A stretch of 64,000 bases of DNA from Zygnema cylindricum (GCA_037447655.1 JBBHKE010002372.1:26424-90423); one strand, 5' to 3'; shown: positions 10,955 to 21,727, numbered from the stretch's first letter. Notes: generated from the sequence alone by a model not told the origin. Made by a program: numbers and translations.

Positions 10955-11541
10955 AACGTCTGTAGCAAATGATTGAAGGTAGCCAACAGAGTCATAAGAT
11001 ATCTGGTTGGAACCAGAGACTTATGGTTGCATTTGGGAGGGGAACACACTGATATCACCACTTTGAGTGATGCCAATTATAGGGATGCACCTATGAGAAG
11101 ATGCACTTCTGAATATGTTTTGTATGTGGGGGAAAGTGCTTGCTGTTGATACAGTAAGCAACAAAAGGTGGTTGCTCTGTCTACTATGGAGGTTGATTAT
11201 ATGGCGTCTTGTTCTGCTGTAAAAGAACAAATGTGGGTGAAGTCATTGTTGCAAGAACTAGGATATATGAAGGAGGGAGTGCATGAAGCTTTTTGTGATA
11301 ATCAAGCTGCAATTGCAATTGCAGCCAATCCAAAACACCATTTCAAAGCAAAGCATATAGACATAAAATTAAGCTTCGTGAGAGAAAAAGTTGAAAATAA
11401 AATTTTAAATCTTGGGTATAAACCTGATAAGAAATGGTGGCTGATATGATGACCAAACGTGTCCCCTCTCCTAAATTAAAATATTGTCGGGAAAAATGCG
11501 GGTTGAAAGAAAATTAAAATTAGACTAGAAAATAAGGGGAG
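10955..11541 (+). pseudogene. Copia D, RNase H end
   Basis: Plus-strand A-like copia. Shows AKRVIRYLVGTRDLWLHLG, a TDITTLSDANY stretch, then SKQQKVVALSTMEVDYMASC, EQMWVKSLLQELGYM, FCDNQAAIAIAANPKHHFKA, then a polypurine tract AAGGGGAG before the LTR. A nonsense codon replaces the Trp of the CCW motif. All upstream domains of D are missing; it abuts E sequence near 10950, so a deletion removed D's 5' part. Confidence 0.85.
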
Positions 11542-12536
11542 TGTTGAAATAAATAGTTTTTGTTATTTTTAGGTCTTAATATATTTGCGGAAAAAGGAAC
11601 ATGCAGGCGGCTTATCTTCATCTCTTCTCTCTTAACCCTATATTTGTTGTAGTCATTGAAGCAGAGAGAGAGTGATGGAGCCATGGCTGCCTCAACTCCA
11701 TAGACATGGTTAGAGAGTTACCTTAAGTCACTCTCTACAAAGAGGTTGAGTCCAACAGGACTCGAACCCCCGACCGGTAGAGTGTAGCGTAGCGGTCTGC
11801 TCTAACCAGTTTCTCGTAGATGTTCGCTAGAGTATATAGGGTGTGACTCATATTTAAAGTATGTTACGTCCCGTAATCCGATTAACGGAAATGTAAATGT
11901 AACATCATATAACATGTTAAATTCAGTGTGGACTGGATCCCGCACGAAACAAATGAATCTGACATTTGTTTCGACAGACGTCATTTAATGCCCGTTCTTA
12001 TCCAACGGCATACGTCTTCGCCGAGATTTCGGAATGGTCACTTTGGCGTTTTGTGACGTGGCATGACCTGAAGCCACGTGGAGAGATGACATTCAGTCAT
12101 GGGAATTTCGAGGAACGTACGGACGAGAGAAAAATGAACACGCGTCCATTTAATAGCCTTGTCGTACATATGCCGTACAAAAGGTACACTAGCAGTAGTA
12201 CTTTTTGATACGGTACAGTAATCTTATTTGTCCGTACTTCAGTAGATAGAAGTTATTAGAGGGAATAAAGACTTAGAAATTTTGGTAGGTAGTCACCTCT
12301 CCCTTTGAGAGTTTGTACAAATTGGCATGTTTACTGCCTCATAACTTATCAGTTCGTTGGTCGTTTTCAGTGATTCTTATTGCTACAGACTCAAAGGAGT
12401 CCAGGCTGCCCAAGGGTGAAGTCAAACTGTCATTTTGCCTTCTTGGACAGTAGTGGTTGTGGTTTAAAGTGGGTTAGTTAAATACTATCTAGAGGCTTCC
12501 TGTATTCTGTGGTCCAATGGAGGACACAGAATTGCA
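11542..12536 (+). mobile_element. 3' LTR of copia D
   Basis: 995 bp from TGTTGAAAT to ATTGCA, matching A's LTR (start TGTTGAAAA, end ATTTCA) in order of blocks, including GTGATTCTT, a TGACTC/AGACTC..GGAGTC pair and the terminal GGTC(A)ATGGAG stretch. It carries a tRNA-like antisense segment at about 11747-11818. The next bases ATTTT fuse into C2's RT frame, and the expected target sequence there is TTTTAAG, so D was inserted in C2. Confidence 0.8.
11747..11818 (-). other. tRNA-like module in D's LTR, antisense to D
   Basis: Minus strand carries AACTGGTTAGAGC (A-box-like) and GGTTCGAGTCC (matches the B-box consensus) with GACCG and CGGTC able to pair between them. No normal 7-nt anticodon loop, so it is not a working tRNA gene. 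A similar module sits at a comparable place in A's LTRs. Confidence 0.55.
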
Positions 12537-13606
12537 ATTTTAAGAGAATTAGCTCAGGTCATTCTATATATGTTCTACAAGAAGAGGGTGGGATAATTAA
12601 CATTGATGTATATATGGATGATCTATTATTAATTAATAAGTTAATGGATGAAATAAACCGCATTAAAGCGTCTTTAAGGTCTAGGTTTAACATGAAAGAC
12701 CTCGGAGAGGCGAAATATATCTTAGGTATACAGGTAGAAAGAGACAAAAACTAAAGGTTGATTATGTTGACTGAGAAAGAAGCTATCAGTAACATGATGG
12801 AAAGATTTGAAATACAAAATGTGAAAGAATCTGAAACTCCATTGGAATTCATGGAAAAATTGGAAGGAATTGATTCAGACTCACGCATTATGGTTTTTGA
12901 GAGTCTTGAGACAAAGGAGGAAGAGATTATGGCTTTAAAGCCATATAGTCAAGTAGCTGGAAGTCTTATATATTTCATGAACTGTACGAGACCTGATATT
13001 GCACCAGTTGTGGGAGTCTTGAGTAGAAGTCTGCAGAATCCTAAAATGGCTAATTTGGAAGCAGCAAAAAGGAATTGAGATTTCTTGCAGGTACTCGAAA
13101 TCTTGAGATTGTACTCGGATGAGGAAATGTGAAAATACAGACATGGAGCGATGCTAGCTATGGAGACATGCCAAGCAAGATAACTACAACCAACCTTGTT
13201 TTGAAGATTGGAGATGGAACTTGCTGTTGGAGTAGCAAATTAAAAAAGGTTACAGCTCAATCCACAATGGAGTCCGAATATATGCAGGTGCTTTCACCCT
13301 CAGGGAGCTCTTATGGGTCAAGTCCATTTTAGGAAACTTGGGTAAATATAAACAGGTCCTTAAGCTATCTGATGTGACAACCAAGCAGCAATTGCAATCG
13401 CCTCTAACCCCAACCATCATTTTAAGAGAAAACACATGGATGTTAGACTTCACTTTGTAAGAGAAAAAATACTTGCAAAAGTCATTAAATTGTGTTATTT
13501 AAGATGGTGGCTGACATGTTAACAAAAGCCCTTCCTGCTCCTAAGTTGTAATTCCGCAAAGAGGCTATAAACTAAGTGAGTAAATGAGTCTAAAGATTTA
13601 GGGGAG
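12537..13606 (+). pseudogene. Copia C2, RT (3' half) and RNase H
   Basis: Same family as B and C1. Starts inside RT at FKRISSGHSIYVLQEEGG, then IYMDDLLLINKLMDEINR (YVDD changed to YMDD) and MKDLGEAKYILGIQVERDK, a stop, then EAISNMMERFEIQNVKESETP, PYSQVAGSLIYFMNCTRPDIA, GVLSRSLQNPK, and RNase H traces (STMESEYM, HHFKRKHMDVRLHFVREK). Ends with polypurine GGGGAG at the LTR. The 5' part was lost when D inserted and the junction with E was deleted. Confidence 0.85.
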
Positions 13607-14040
13607 TGTTGAATTTTGAAATCTTTATTTCAGTAGATAGGGTTCTGATAATGGACTAAAAAACTTCAAATACTTTCTAAAGTCCTTTGTTGTAATACTT
13701 ACCTATATTAGTGGTACGATATCAAAAGTACAATAAAGTATTTTGTACATTTACAGGTACACGTGTCGGCAAGAGAAGTTAGCAAGTATTCCAGAGTGGC
13801 GCCGACATCCACAAACGCGTGTTAAAAATCATACAGGCAGTTTCCGTGAATTTGACGGGCGCACAAACTGAGCCGGACATCTACGAGTGAACTGTACGGA
13901 ATCAAAAAAATATCGTAGATACGAGACAAATTTTACAGACTCGATTAAAGCGGGAACCACAATGACAAAGTGCGTCGTACGCACTCAGAAAGCTCATACC
14001 ATCGAATCAACATTCATCTCGTCTTTTGTGGCTAATGCTA
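13607..14040 (+). mobile_element. 3' LTR of C2, truncated
   Basis: Begins TGTTGAATTTTG and follows the C1 LTR through the GTGGCGCCGACATCCAC block, then stops at about 14040, where copia F sequence begins. Only about 434 of roughly 990 bp remain. Confidence 0.8.
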
Positions 14041-14041
14041 T

Positions 14042-14942
14042 ATATTAATTCCTTAATTTTATATTAAAAAGTTATATTTATTGCAATTTATGTTGATGAT
14101 TTCCTTGTCTTAAGTAAATCTATTTGCTTATCTTTTGTAAATCTATGGATAAAATTAATAAGTTGAAAATGAATCTAAAAGGAAGATTTAAAATCAAGGA
14201 TATGGGCAAAGCAATGTATATTTTATGAATTCAGGTAGAGATAGACAGAGATAGAAAGATAATCAAATTAACACAAAAAGAGGCCATTGGAAACATGTTA
14301 GAAAGATTCCAAATAGACAAGGCTAATAGTTGTACCACTCCAATGGAACAAAAGAAAGAAGGTGAGGGGAGTGTGAAAGAGGGAGTTATAATCTTGGATG
14401 ATGAGTTAGGCCCTGAAAAGAAAAGATTTATGCACACGATTCGTGATACACAAGTAAATGGCAGTCTAATATATTTTATGAATTGTACCCAACCGAATAT
14501 AGCTGCAGCTGTAGGAGTACTAATAGCTCCCACTAACAAAGATTGGGAGGCAGCTAAGAGAGTCCTTAGATTTCTCATAGGGACTAGAGATTTATGGTTG
14601 TTTTTTTATGGGAACAATACTGATATCACCACTTAGAGTGATGCCACCTATCACGACGCACGTCTGGGTATGTAATATATGTGGGTGATGGGGCTTGGTG
14701 TTGGAGTAAAAAGCAGCAAAAGGTCATTGCTCAATCTACAATGAAAGTTGATTACATGGCCTCTTCCTCTGCTGTAAAAGAATTCATGTGGGTCAAGTCT
14801 TTGCTTGGTGAGCTTGGTCATCTTAAGAGTGGTGTCCAAAAAGTGTTTTGTGATAATCAGTCAGCCATTGCCATTTCACCCAATTTTAAACACCACTTTA
14901 AAGTCAAACATATGAACATTAGACTTAGCATTGAATGAGAGA
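14042..14942 (+). pseudogene. Copia F fragment: RT end to RNase H
   Basis: A-like copia, plus strand, truncated at both ends. VIFIAIYVDDFLVLSKS (YVDD intact, around 14088), then a shift, RFKIKDMGKAMYIL, KEAIGNMLERFQIDKANSC, VNGSLIYFMNCTQPNIAAA, DWEAAKRVLRFLIGTRDLW, a stop, then CCW-type sequence, STMKVDYMASSSAVKEFMWV, VFCDNQSAIAISPNFKHHF. No LTR on either side. Confidence 0.85.
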
Positions 14943-15655
14943 AGGTAGAGGAGGGTGACGTTATCGGGGGTGGTGAGGTAGCCGATAGACTAGACGAATG
15001 ACGTCATCTTTTTGGATTTTGTTGAGGAGGAGGAAAACAGGGTTGGGTGAAAGTTTAATGGGGGGGTAGAGGGAGGGGGAGGGAAAGGGAGAGAGAGGAG
15101 GGAGAGGGATGGAGAGGGGGAGGGAGAGGGAGACAATGTTTTAAGAAACTATGCGTAATTTTCAAATTTATTAGAGAATAGGAGGCAAGGAGATTCACTG
15201 TACGAAATCTGTACGGATTAATTCATATTATGACGTGGCTTATAAGTTCGGTGCCGGAAAACCCGGGATGTTTTTTATTGGTTCCTGGAAATTCGGAACC
15301 ATTCAGGTTTGTCGGTTGGCGCAAGTCAGGTGGCAGTGGATAAGACGGTTACGAATGGTTCCGTACAATACTTGTTCAATATTGTACTGTATAGTATGAA
15401 GTAAGTCCTATACGGATTTAATAATGTAAGGATTAACTGGTCAACGAGATTTTGATTTGGCCACCGACGTCGTACACTGTTCACTTAATGTGAATGTGAC
15501 TATTTTTTTTTTAGTGTACATGTACTTCTACTTTTGTTGTAAGAGTTCCACGTGGCAAATGGTAACAGCTAGTCGTACGCACATACGTCTGCTAGTGTAG
15601 AGTTCCCTTACATGTTGAAAATCAAAAAGGCTATTAATTAAATTTCATATCCGAA
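14943..15655. other. No gene; polypurine patch and GTAC-rich DNA
   Basis: 15060-15132 is a G/A tract (GGGAGGG units), the opposite strand of the type at 60-1240. 15160-15650 resembles the GTAC-rich style of the copia LTRs here but I could not align it with confidence. No gene is visible. Confidence 0.55.
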
Positions 15656-15839
15656 CAAAATTTATTTCGTTTCGTGCAAGTTAATTTATGCATATGATGT
15701 CATCCTTTCATTTGTGTCCAAGTTCAACGTAACGGTTCGTGATTAGATTCTATTTCTGCAGCTAAGTTAAATGTCGGTATGGAGCTCACGTGAAGTGAGA
15801 AACTACCTCCACGCATCCATATTATTTATATGTGATTCC
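15656..15839 (+). mobile_element. Foldback element R2, left piece
   Basis: Matches element R1 from TTTCGTTTC.TGC.AGTTAATTTAT through CAAGTTCAACGTAACGGTT to GTGAAGTGAGAAACTACC. It ends in ATTCC (15835-15839), the target duplication of copia B. R2 resumes at 28385. Unlike R1, R2 has no solo LTR at CGGTT, so it shows the empty site for that insertion. R2's left inverted arm is missing. Confidence 0.75.
15835..15839. other. Target-site duplication of copia B, left copy (ATTCC)
   Basis: ATTCC at 15835-15839 and 28380-28384 flank the 12.5-kb interval 15840-28379. Joining the flanks with one copy recreates R2 sequence that parallels R1 (about 38735). Confidence 0.85.
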
Positions 15840-16351
15840 TGTTGTTCTACAACCACAGTTGCAAGCGGAGGACCAGCAGTAGTAGTGAGAGTAGACATGA
15901 AAAACAACAGAAACTATCAAAGTACCTACTCAACAGCCAACTTTGAACTCACACAAAATATGACTCAAAAAGCCAATATAATTCAAATTTTCAAAAACGA
16001 TACAAAATACTGTAAATTAACAATTCCCAAAATTGCAGCCCAAATGACTAAGTAAACCATAAGATATGATGTCTGGAAGTTTCCCAAAAATTGCCATTAG
16101 AAAATCATATTCCCAATACTGGATAATACAAAATTGGTTAAGTCCTAAAATATATACTTAAGTGAGTATCTACTCGTTACACTAATTCAGGTGATGGTAC
16201 TACGGAACTATCATGACTAACGACAAAGAATCCAACCTTTACTTTAATGTACCTAGAGTACCTCCAAAAACATAATTATTATTTTCCAAAAACCTAATTA
16301 ATAAAACACTAATTTTTAATACACTAAACTACAAAAATTTGTTATTCAAAT
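15840..16351 (-). mobile_element. 3' LTR of copia B, distal part (interrupted by A)
   Basis: From TGTTGTTCTAC to the A insertion. It is near identical in layout to 27325-27790 of the 5' LTR, including the leader coding stretch with ATGTCTAC-type start on the minus strand. The rest of this LTR is at 22618-23188. Removing A joins TTATTCAAAT to ATTTTGAGG, as in the uninterrupted LTR at about 27780 (TTATTCAAATATTTTCAGG). Confidence 0.9.
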
Positions 16352-17238
16352 TGAAATCCTGTGGTCTCCATTGACCCATAAAATGAGCAGCCTATGTAAA
16401 GCCTCTAGGATAATATTTGCCCCTTCCACTTTCCCACTGAATAAGTGCCGCCCAGTCACACAAATATTCTGACCACCCTCACCCCTGTGAGGACAAGACT
16501 CCCTTGAGTCAAACGCAAAAAGAATCACTAAATTGTCTCCCTTGAGCAGTAAGTTATGGCTGGTCAAAGATGATCTTTATAGTTACAAGCTCTATTAGAG
16601 AGAGGTACCTAAATCTCACTAAGTCTACGTCTGCCTACACACGACTACCTACTACTAGACCCTAGTCCAATAGGAACACTATATAGTACAAGAAGGTACA
16701 ATAGGAGATGTACTTATTGTACGGCCATTGTACGACATGGTCTACAAGGTGACACTTATGAAATCGGGAGCCATGGTTCCTCCTCCCATCTTCTCCGGTA
16801 TCAAATAATGTGGCGCCACGTGGCACCGCGTGACGCTATCTCCAAATGACGCCAAAAGCTCACTTCGCGTGGCGGCTACAATGTTGGCCGTCCGATCAAA
16901 ACATATTTTACATGGTTCAGATTTGCGTACATGCATGAATTTCTCCTTTTCGTTAGTCTGCTGTTAATTAGCTGTCGCGATAATGCTTATATATCTTTAA
17001 AACCCAGCACGAGTATCGTTTCGTAGCGCCTTACTGGTTAAGGCGCTTGGCTATAGAGAATCTAAAGGTCGCAGGCTCAAATCTAGACCTAGGCAACATT
17101 TTAGTAAAATATCCTCTACTTCAAAATCTGCCACTTTCTAAATATGGCAGCAGCAATGTCGCGCCTTTGATCCTCACTCTCTTTCTTTAAAGCAAAACTA
17201 AAATAGGGAAGTGAACTATTAATTACCTCTTTTCAACA
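16352..17238 (-). mobile_element. 3' LTR of copia A
   Basis: 887 bp; on the minus strand starts TGTTGAAAAGAGG and ends GGATTTCA. Its partner is 21728-22612 (885 bp), with scattered differences, mostly transitions. A TATA-like CTATATAG at 16679-16686 (minus strand) lies about 555 bp into the LTR and is conserved in the partner, so it may be the promoter. The left flank CAAAT (16347-16351) pairs with AAAAT (22613-22617) as a 4/5 target duplication. An antisense tRNA-like module lies at 17024-17097. Confidence 0.92.
17024..17097 (+). other. tRNA-like module in A's 3' LTR, antisense to A
   Basis: TAGCGCCTTACTGG (A-box-like), then GGCTCAAATCT at the B-box position (GGTTCAAATCT, a consensus match, in the other LTR). 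No good anticodon arm. Likely a tRNA-derived relic inside U3. Confidence 0.55.
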
Positions 17239-18752
17239 CTCCCCTTAATTCCTAGTCACTTTTCAATTTTAATCCACAGTTTTCTCTGCAATAAATCAAC
17301 TTAGGGGAAGGCATTGGTTTTGTCATCATGTCTGCAATCATTTCTCTATCAGTTTTATGAACCAGTTTAATAATTTTATTTTTTACCTTTCTTTGACAAA
17401 GCTTAGTTTAATATTCATATGCTTAGCTTTGAAATGATGTTCGGATTAGCTGCAATAGAGATGGCATCTTCATTATCACAAAAAACATTTTGAGTTCGAG
17501 ACTTTATGAACCTAAGTTCTTCAAGGAGAGATTTAACCCACATGAATTCTTTGGTGGCAGCACATGAAGCCATGTATTCAGCCTCCATAATGGATTGAGC
17601 AACTACTTTTTGTTGCTTGCTACTCCAACAACATGCACCGGATCCAATTTGCAACACATATCCACTCGTACACCTCCTTAAAGGCACATCTCCATAACTG
17701 GCATGACTCTAAGTGGTGATGTCAATGTGCTCTTCTCCCAAATGCAACCATAACTCCCTTGTCCCCACCAGATACCTCATCACCCTTTTGGCAGCCTCCC
17801 AGTCTCTCTTTCTTGGTTCATTTAGACTTCTACTAAGGACAGCTACAGCAGCAGCTATATCCGAACGGGTACAGTTCATAAAATAAATTAAACTGCCTAC
17901 AATCTGTCGATAAGGGATATTTTCCATAAATTTTATTTCTATCTCATCCATCTCATCATTAATGATCAATATTCCTCTCTCTTCACTCCCCTCACACACT
18001 TTTTTCAAATCCATAGGTGTAGTACATCCGTTTGCTTTTTCCATCTGAATTTTTTCTAGCATATTACCAATCGCTTCTTTTTGAGTGAGTCTTATAATTC
18101 TATTCCCTTTATCTCTCTCCATCTGAATTCTCAAAATGTTCTTTCTTTCGCCGAGATCTTTCATATCAAAACTGCTTCTAAGATCCCGTTTTAGTTTATT
18201 AATTTTATCTAAGGACTTGCTTAAGGCCAACATATCATCCACATAAATAGCAATAAATATCACTCCATTCTCATCCTCAAATAAATATATAGAGTGATAT
18301 GAATTAATTCTGATATACCCCAAACAGGTCAAAAATTCGTCTAGCTTTATATTCCACTGTCGCGGGGCTTGCTTAAGCCCATAGAGTGATTTTATCAGTT
18401 TGCAAACTTTGTTTTCTTCCCCTCGCGGGCCTTGCTTAAGCCCATAAAGTGATTTTATCTGTTTGCAAACTTTGTTTTCTTCCACACTTTCCAAGAATCC
18501 TTCCGGTTGCCTCATGTAAAATTCTTCTTCCAACTCTCTGTGCAAAAAGGCCGTTTTAATATCCATCTGGTGGATTTCCATATCCTCCGCTGTGGCTATA
18601 CTTAAATGGATTCTAACAGAAGGAAATCTGGCTAAAGGTGCAAAGGTTCCGTCGTAGTCTATCCCCTCTTTTTGAGTATAACCTTTTGCAACTAACCTAG
18701 CTTTGTACCTCTCAATGGTATTATCCGGTTTTAATTTAAGTTTAAAAACCCA
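17239..18752 (-). pseudogene. pol: Copia A reverse transcriptase and RNase H
   Basis: Continues the pol frame after a nonsense codon at 18752 (where the WVFK motif would have Lys before Trp). RT landmarks: WVFKLKLKPDN, VAKGYTQKEGIDY, QMDIKTAFLH, SLYGLKQAPRQW, IAIYVDDMLALSK (YVDD intact), DMKDLGERKNIL, then QIVGSLIYFMNCTRSDIA and DWEAAKRVMRYLVGTREL. A stop follows at 17709, then CCWSSKQQKVVAQSIMEAEYM, FMWVKSLLEEL and VFCDNEDAISIAANP, then a frameshift. A 63-bp in-frame tandem duplication (18361-18486) repeats the CK(Q/L)IKSLYGLKQ(G/A)PR block, inserting 21 residues in the RT fingers/palm. Confidence 0.92.
18361..18486 (-). repeat. 63-bp in-frame tandem duplication in A's RT
   Basis: The segment beginning CGCGGGGCTTGCTTAAGCCC recurs exactly 63 bases later (18424) with a handful of differences. 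It doubles a conserved RT motif without shifting frame. Confidence 0.9.
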
Positions 18753-20690
18753 CTAACATTCGATCGGTTTTATGTCCGGTGGACAATCTACCAACTCCCA
18801 TGTATTGGCTTCCATGATAGAGGTCGTTTCTTCATTTATAGTTGTGATCCACCGGCTACTTTCTGGAGTGTTTATGGCCTCTAAGTATTTTTGAGGTTCA
18901 TCTAGGTGAGACATCTTTGTGAGTTGGTTATTTACTTGTCTTTCTTGAATTCTTTTACTACTTCTTCTTCCCCCTTCAAAATCGGATGCCGGTATGGAAG
19001 GCATCATTGGGTTTCGTTTAGGGAGATTTTCAGCTCCCCTATCTTCCCATTCCGGTGTCTCATGGAGTTCCTCATCGGTTTCCACTTCGTATTGTGGCGT
19101 TGCCTCGGATGTTGTCATTTCCTCCTTCTCCTTTGGTAGATCTGCAGATTTTTCTTTTTCTCCCTCTACCTTCTCTTCACTTTCAAAGTCAAAGTCAGAA
19201 AACTGATCCGTTTCAAATCTGATTTTGACTTCCTTATTATATTTGAATGGATCAATGGACTTCTCTTCATTCATCACCACTATGTGTTTTACCAAAATTA
19301 TATCTCTCTTTTTCAAGTCATACACTCGGTATCCTTTTGTGCTGTCATCATATCCTACAAGATATCCTGGCTTCCCTCTCCCCTCTAACTTCCATTTAGT
19401 CTTATCGGAATCCAAATTGTAAACTTGACTTCCGAACACTCTCAAACTAGACAAATCAGGCTTTCTTCCTGTCCACCTGTCATACGGAGTTTCTTCCTTA
19501 TTTGCTGAAGTTAGAACTCTATTTTTGATGAAATTAGCATAGTTCATAGACTCCGCCCAAAACTGCAACCCTATCCTCTTACCTGTTAACATACTTCTGG
19601 ACATATCTCCTAAAGTTCTATTCACTCTTTTTGCTACTCTATTTTGTTCCGGATTATAGGAAACGTTTTTCTCATGATGAATTCTTTCTTCTTTAAGATA
19701 TTCTTCAAATTCCCTTGAGGTGTATTCTTTCCCATTATCACTTCTTATCTCTTTTATTGAGGTTTCATGTAGCTTTTCACTCCATACTTTATACTCTTTG
19801 AAACATCTTAATACCTCTAACTTATATCTGAGAAAGTATACCTTCGTGTATCTAGACCAATCATCTGTGATGGTTAACATCCATCTCTTCCCCCCATGTG
19901 AAGCATACCTAACAGGTCCCCAAACATCAGTGTGAACTAGATCTAATACATTCTCTCTCCTAAATGTTGTTGCCTTTGGAAATGGAAGTCTATGAATCTT
20001 CGCTTGGGCACATCCACTACAATCATCAAAGGTCTCATCATCCTCAAAAGTAATACCCTCCACTATTCCTTTTTTCTTCATTTTCTTTAATCTATCTAGA
20101 TGCACATGCCCCAACCTTTTATGCCAAATCATCATCTCACTTGCACACGAGTAGAGAACACTTGTTTCATTGCAAAGAACCATTCTGAACATTTCTCGAC
20201 TGCCCTTCTCAGCTATGAAATAAACCTCATTATCAAAGCTTGCTGTGAAGATTCCTTTCCTAGTTTCTGTTTCAAACTCCTTTTCATCTAGGACAGCTGT
20301 TGAGACTAGGTTCTTGCTAAGTTGTGGAATGTAAAGAACGTATGAGAGTGTTACAATTGAGGCCTTTCCATCAACTAGAACCTTCAAGTCAACAGTTCCA
20401 ACAAGACTTGTGGTTTCTACTCTTCCATCTCCGTACTCTAACTCAACTGTTGCGATCTTTCTCAGTTTAGTAAACCACCACTTTTCTTTGCACATATGCA
20501 TTGAAGCCCCTGAGCCTATGACCCACCCATCCTCGGGTGGATCTCTCTTACCTCCGAAAGCACACATTTGTGTCTGTGGAATGTCGACATGCTTTTCAGT
20601 GTTTTTCGGATCAGAAAGAAGCTCCTCAAGCTCCTCTTCTGGTTCAGTTTTTCCTTCCACTTCCTCATCATGAACTTGGGTCAAGAAATC
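18753..20690 (-). pseudogene. pol: Copia A protease and integrase
   Basis: 643-codon open stretch. Starts with an acidic segment, then protease DGWVIGSGASMHM, where the catalytic Asp of the usual D-S-G-A-S is Gly. Then the GAG-pre-integrase zinc finger (WHKRLGHVHLDRL ... CSGCAQAK) and the integrase core: Asp in HTDVWGPV, Asp in RSDNGKEYTS, and Lys in NRVAKRVNRTL exactly 35 residues after the second Asp, where the catalytic Glu belongs. The C-terminal SLRVFGSQVYN and GYLVGYDDSTKGYRVYD blocks are typical copia. It stays open over 1.9 kb, yet both enzymes appear catalytically dead, and the pol frame ends in a stop at 18752. Confidence 0.93.
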
Positions 20691-21727
20691 CTTTTTCTAT
20701 CCTCTATCCCTTGGGGTTCCTTGACCACCTTTTAGTCGAAGTTCAGCAAGTTTAACACAATCTGCCATATAATGTCCCGGTTTCTTACAAAAGTGACATA
20801 AACTTCCTCGAGTAGTTCCTCTCCCCTATCTATCAAATCTATCACCTCTTTGTCCTCTTCCACCAAAGTTTCGATAGGGATCTTTCCCTCTCTCCTCATC
20901 ACGCTTCCGCCAATCAGCTCCTGCAGACAATGCTTGAACACTTGGACTCCCTCTCCTAAGCTCTATGGTGCTTTCTTTCACTAAAATCATTCCCACTGTG
21001 TCATCCCAATTCCAATTGCTATCTCCTATGTCATGCAATCGGTTAATGATATTCTTATACTCTTCAGGTAGTTTCATCATTAATGTGTTTACTCTTTTTC
21101 TCTCGACCATGAGTTACCTCCACTCTCTAACTCTCCAAATAATGCTCCTAAATCATTGCAATATTTATTCATACTTCCTCGTTAATAAGTATAAGCTGCA
21201 ATCTTATTTTCGGCCAACTGTTGTTGCTGCAATGATCCACTCATATATTTGTTAACTAATGATATCCAAATATGAGATGAAGATTTGACATGCATAAGGG
21301 GAATGGCAATGCTCTTTGCTACACTTTCAAGAATTAACAGCTTAGCAACCTTGTCTTTGTAGTTCCACTTTTCATACTCAGATCTTTCGGTCTGAACCCT
21401 TGTCGCCCTTTTTGGTGGTGCTGCTGCCGCTATCGCCTTCGGTAATGGTGTCACTTGAGTTACAACTCCTCCCTTTTCTCCTTCCATGACAATCTCCTCT
21501 CCTTCCTCATCTTCATTCTTATTGATGGTGGCAGTTGTTCTACCAACCGTAGAGGCGGAGGTGCAAGAAAAACGTGTCCCTCCAACCCCGGTGGAGGTGG
21601 GCATCGAATTTGACCAGACACTATGCCCCATAGATGCTTCTTAAATAGTTCTTCCTCCATCATCATTTCCCAATACAAAAAGTCTGATCCATCAAATATG
21701 GGCTACCCAGAGGGTGGGCCCATAACC
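20691..21727 (-). pseudogene. gag: Copia A gag
   Basis: From the PBS downward: QVMGPPSG, a stop, PIFDGSDFLYWEMMMEEELF (the usual copia F-x-G-x-x-Y-x-x-W opening), a frame change, then SEYEKWNYKDKVAKLLILES and SSSHIWISLVNKYM, then KRVNTLMMKLPEEYKNIINR, an Arg/Gly-rich stretch and a zinc knuckle CHFCKKPGHYMADC (C-x2-C-x4-H-x4-C, intact) near 20800. A nonsense codon precedes the protease frame. Gag would form the virus-like particle; this copy is interrupted by stops and at least two frameshifts. Confidence 0.88.
21713..21727 (-). promoter_or_regulatory. Primer-binding site of A, 15-nt half-tRNA match
   Basis: On the minus strand GGTTATGGGCCCACC starts at the base after the LTR end. It is the complement of GGTGGGCCCATAACC, the 3' side of the 5' half of plant initiator tRNA-Met, ending just past the anticodon loop. 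No match to a tRNA 3' end (TGG start) is present. Confidence 0.82.

Noticed and set aside
16742-16936. Two nearly identical 64-codon open frames (also at 22117-22311)
   Set aside because: They are the same part of A's two LTRs; identity reflects LTR duplication, not a gene family.
17024-17097. Functional tRNA gene in A's LTR
   Set aside because: No proper anticodon stem and loop or acceptor pairing, despite good box sequences.
19720-20673. Open frames on the plus strand opposite A's integrase
   Set aside because: Antisense shadows of a long coding frame.
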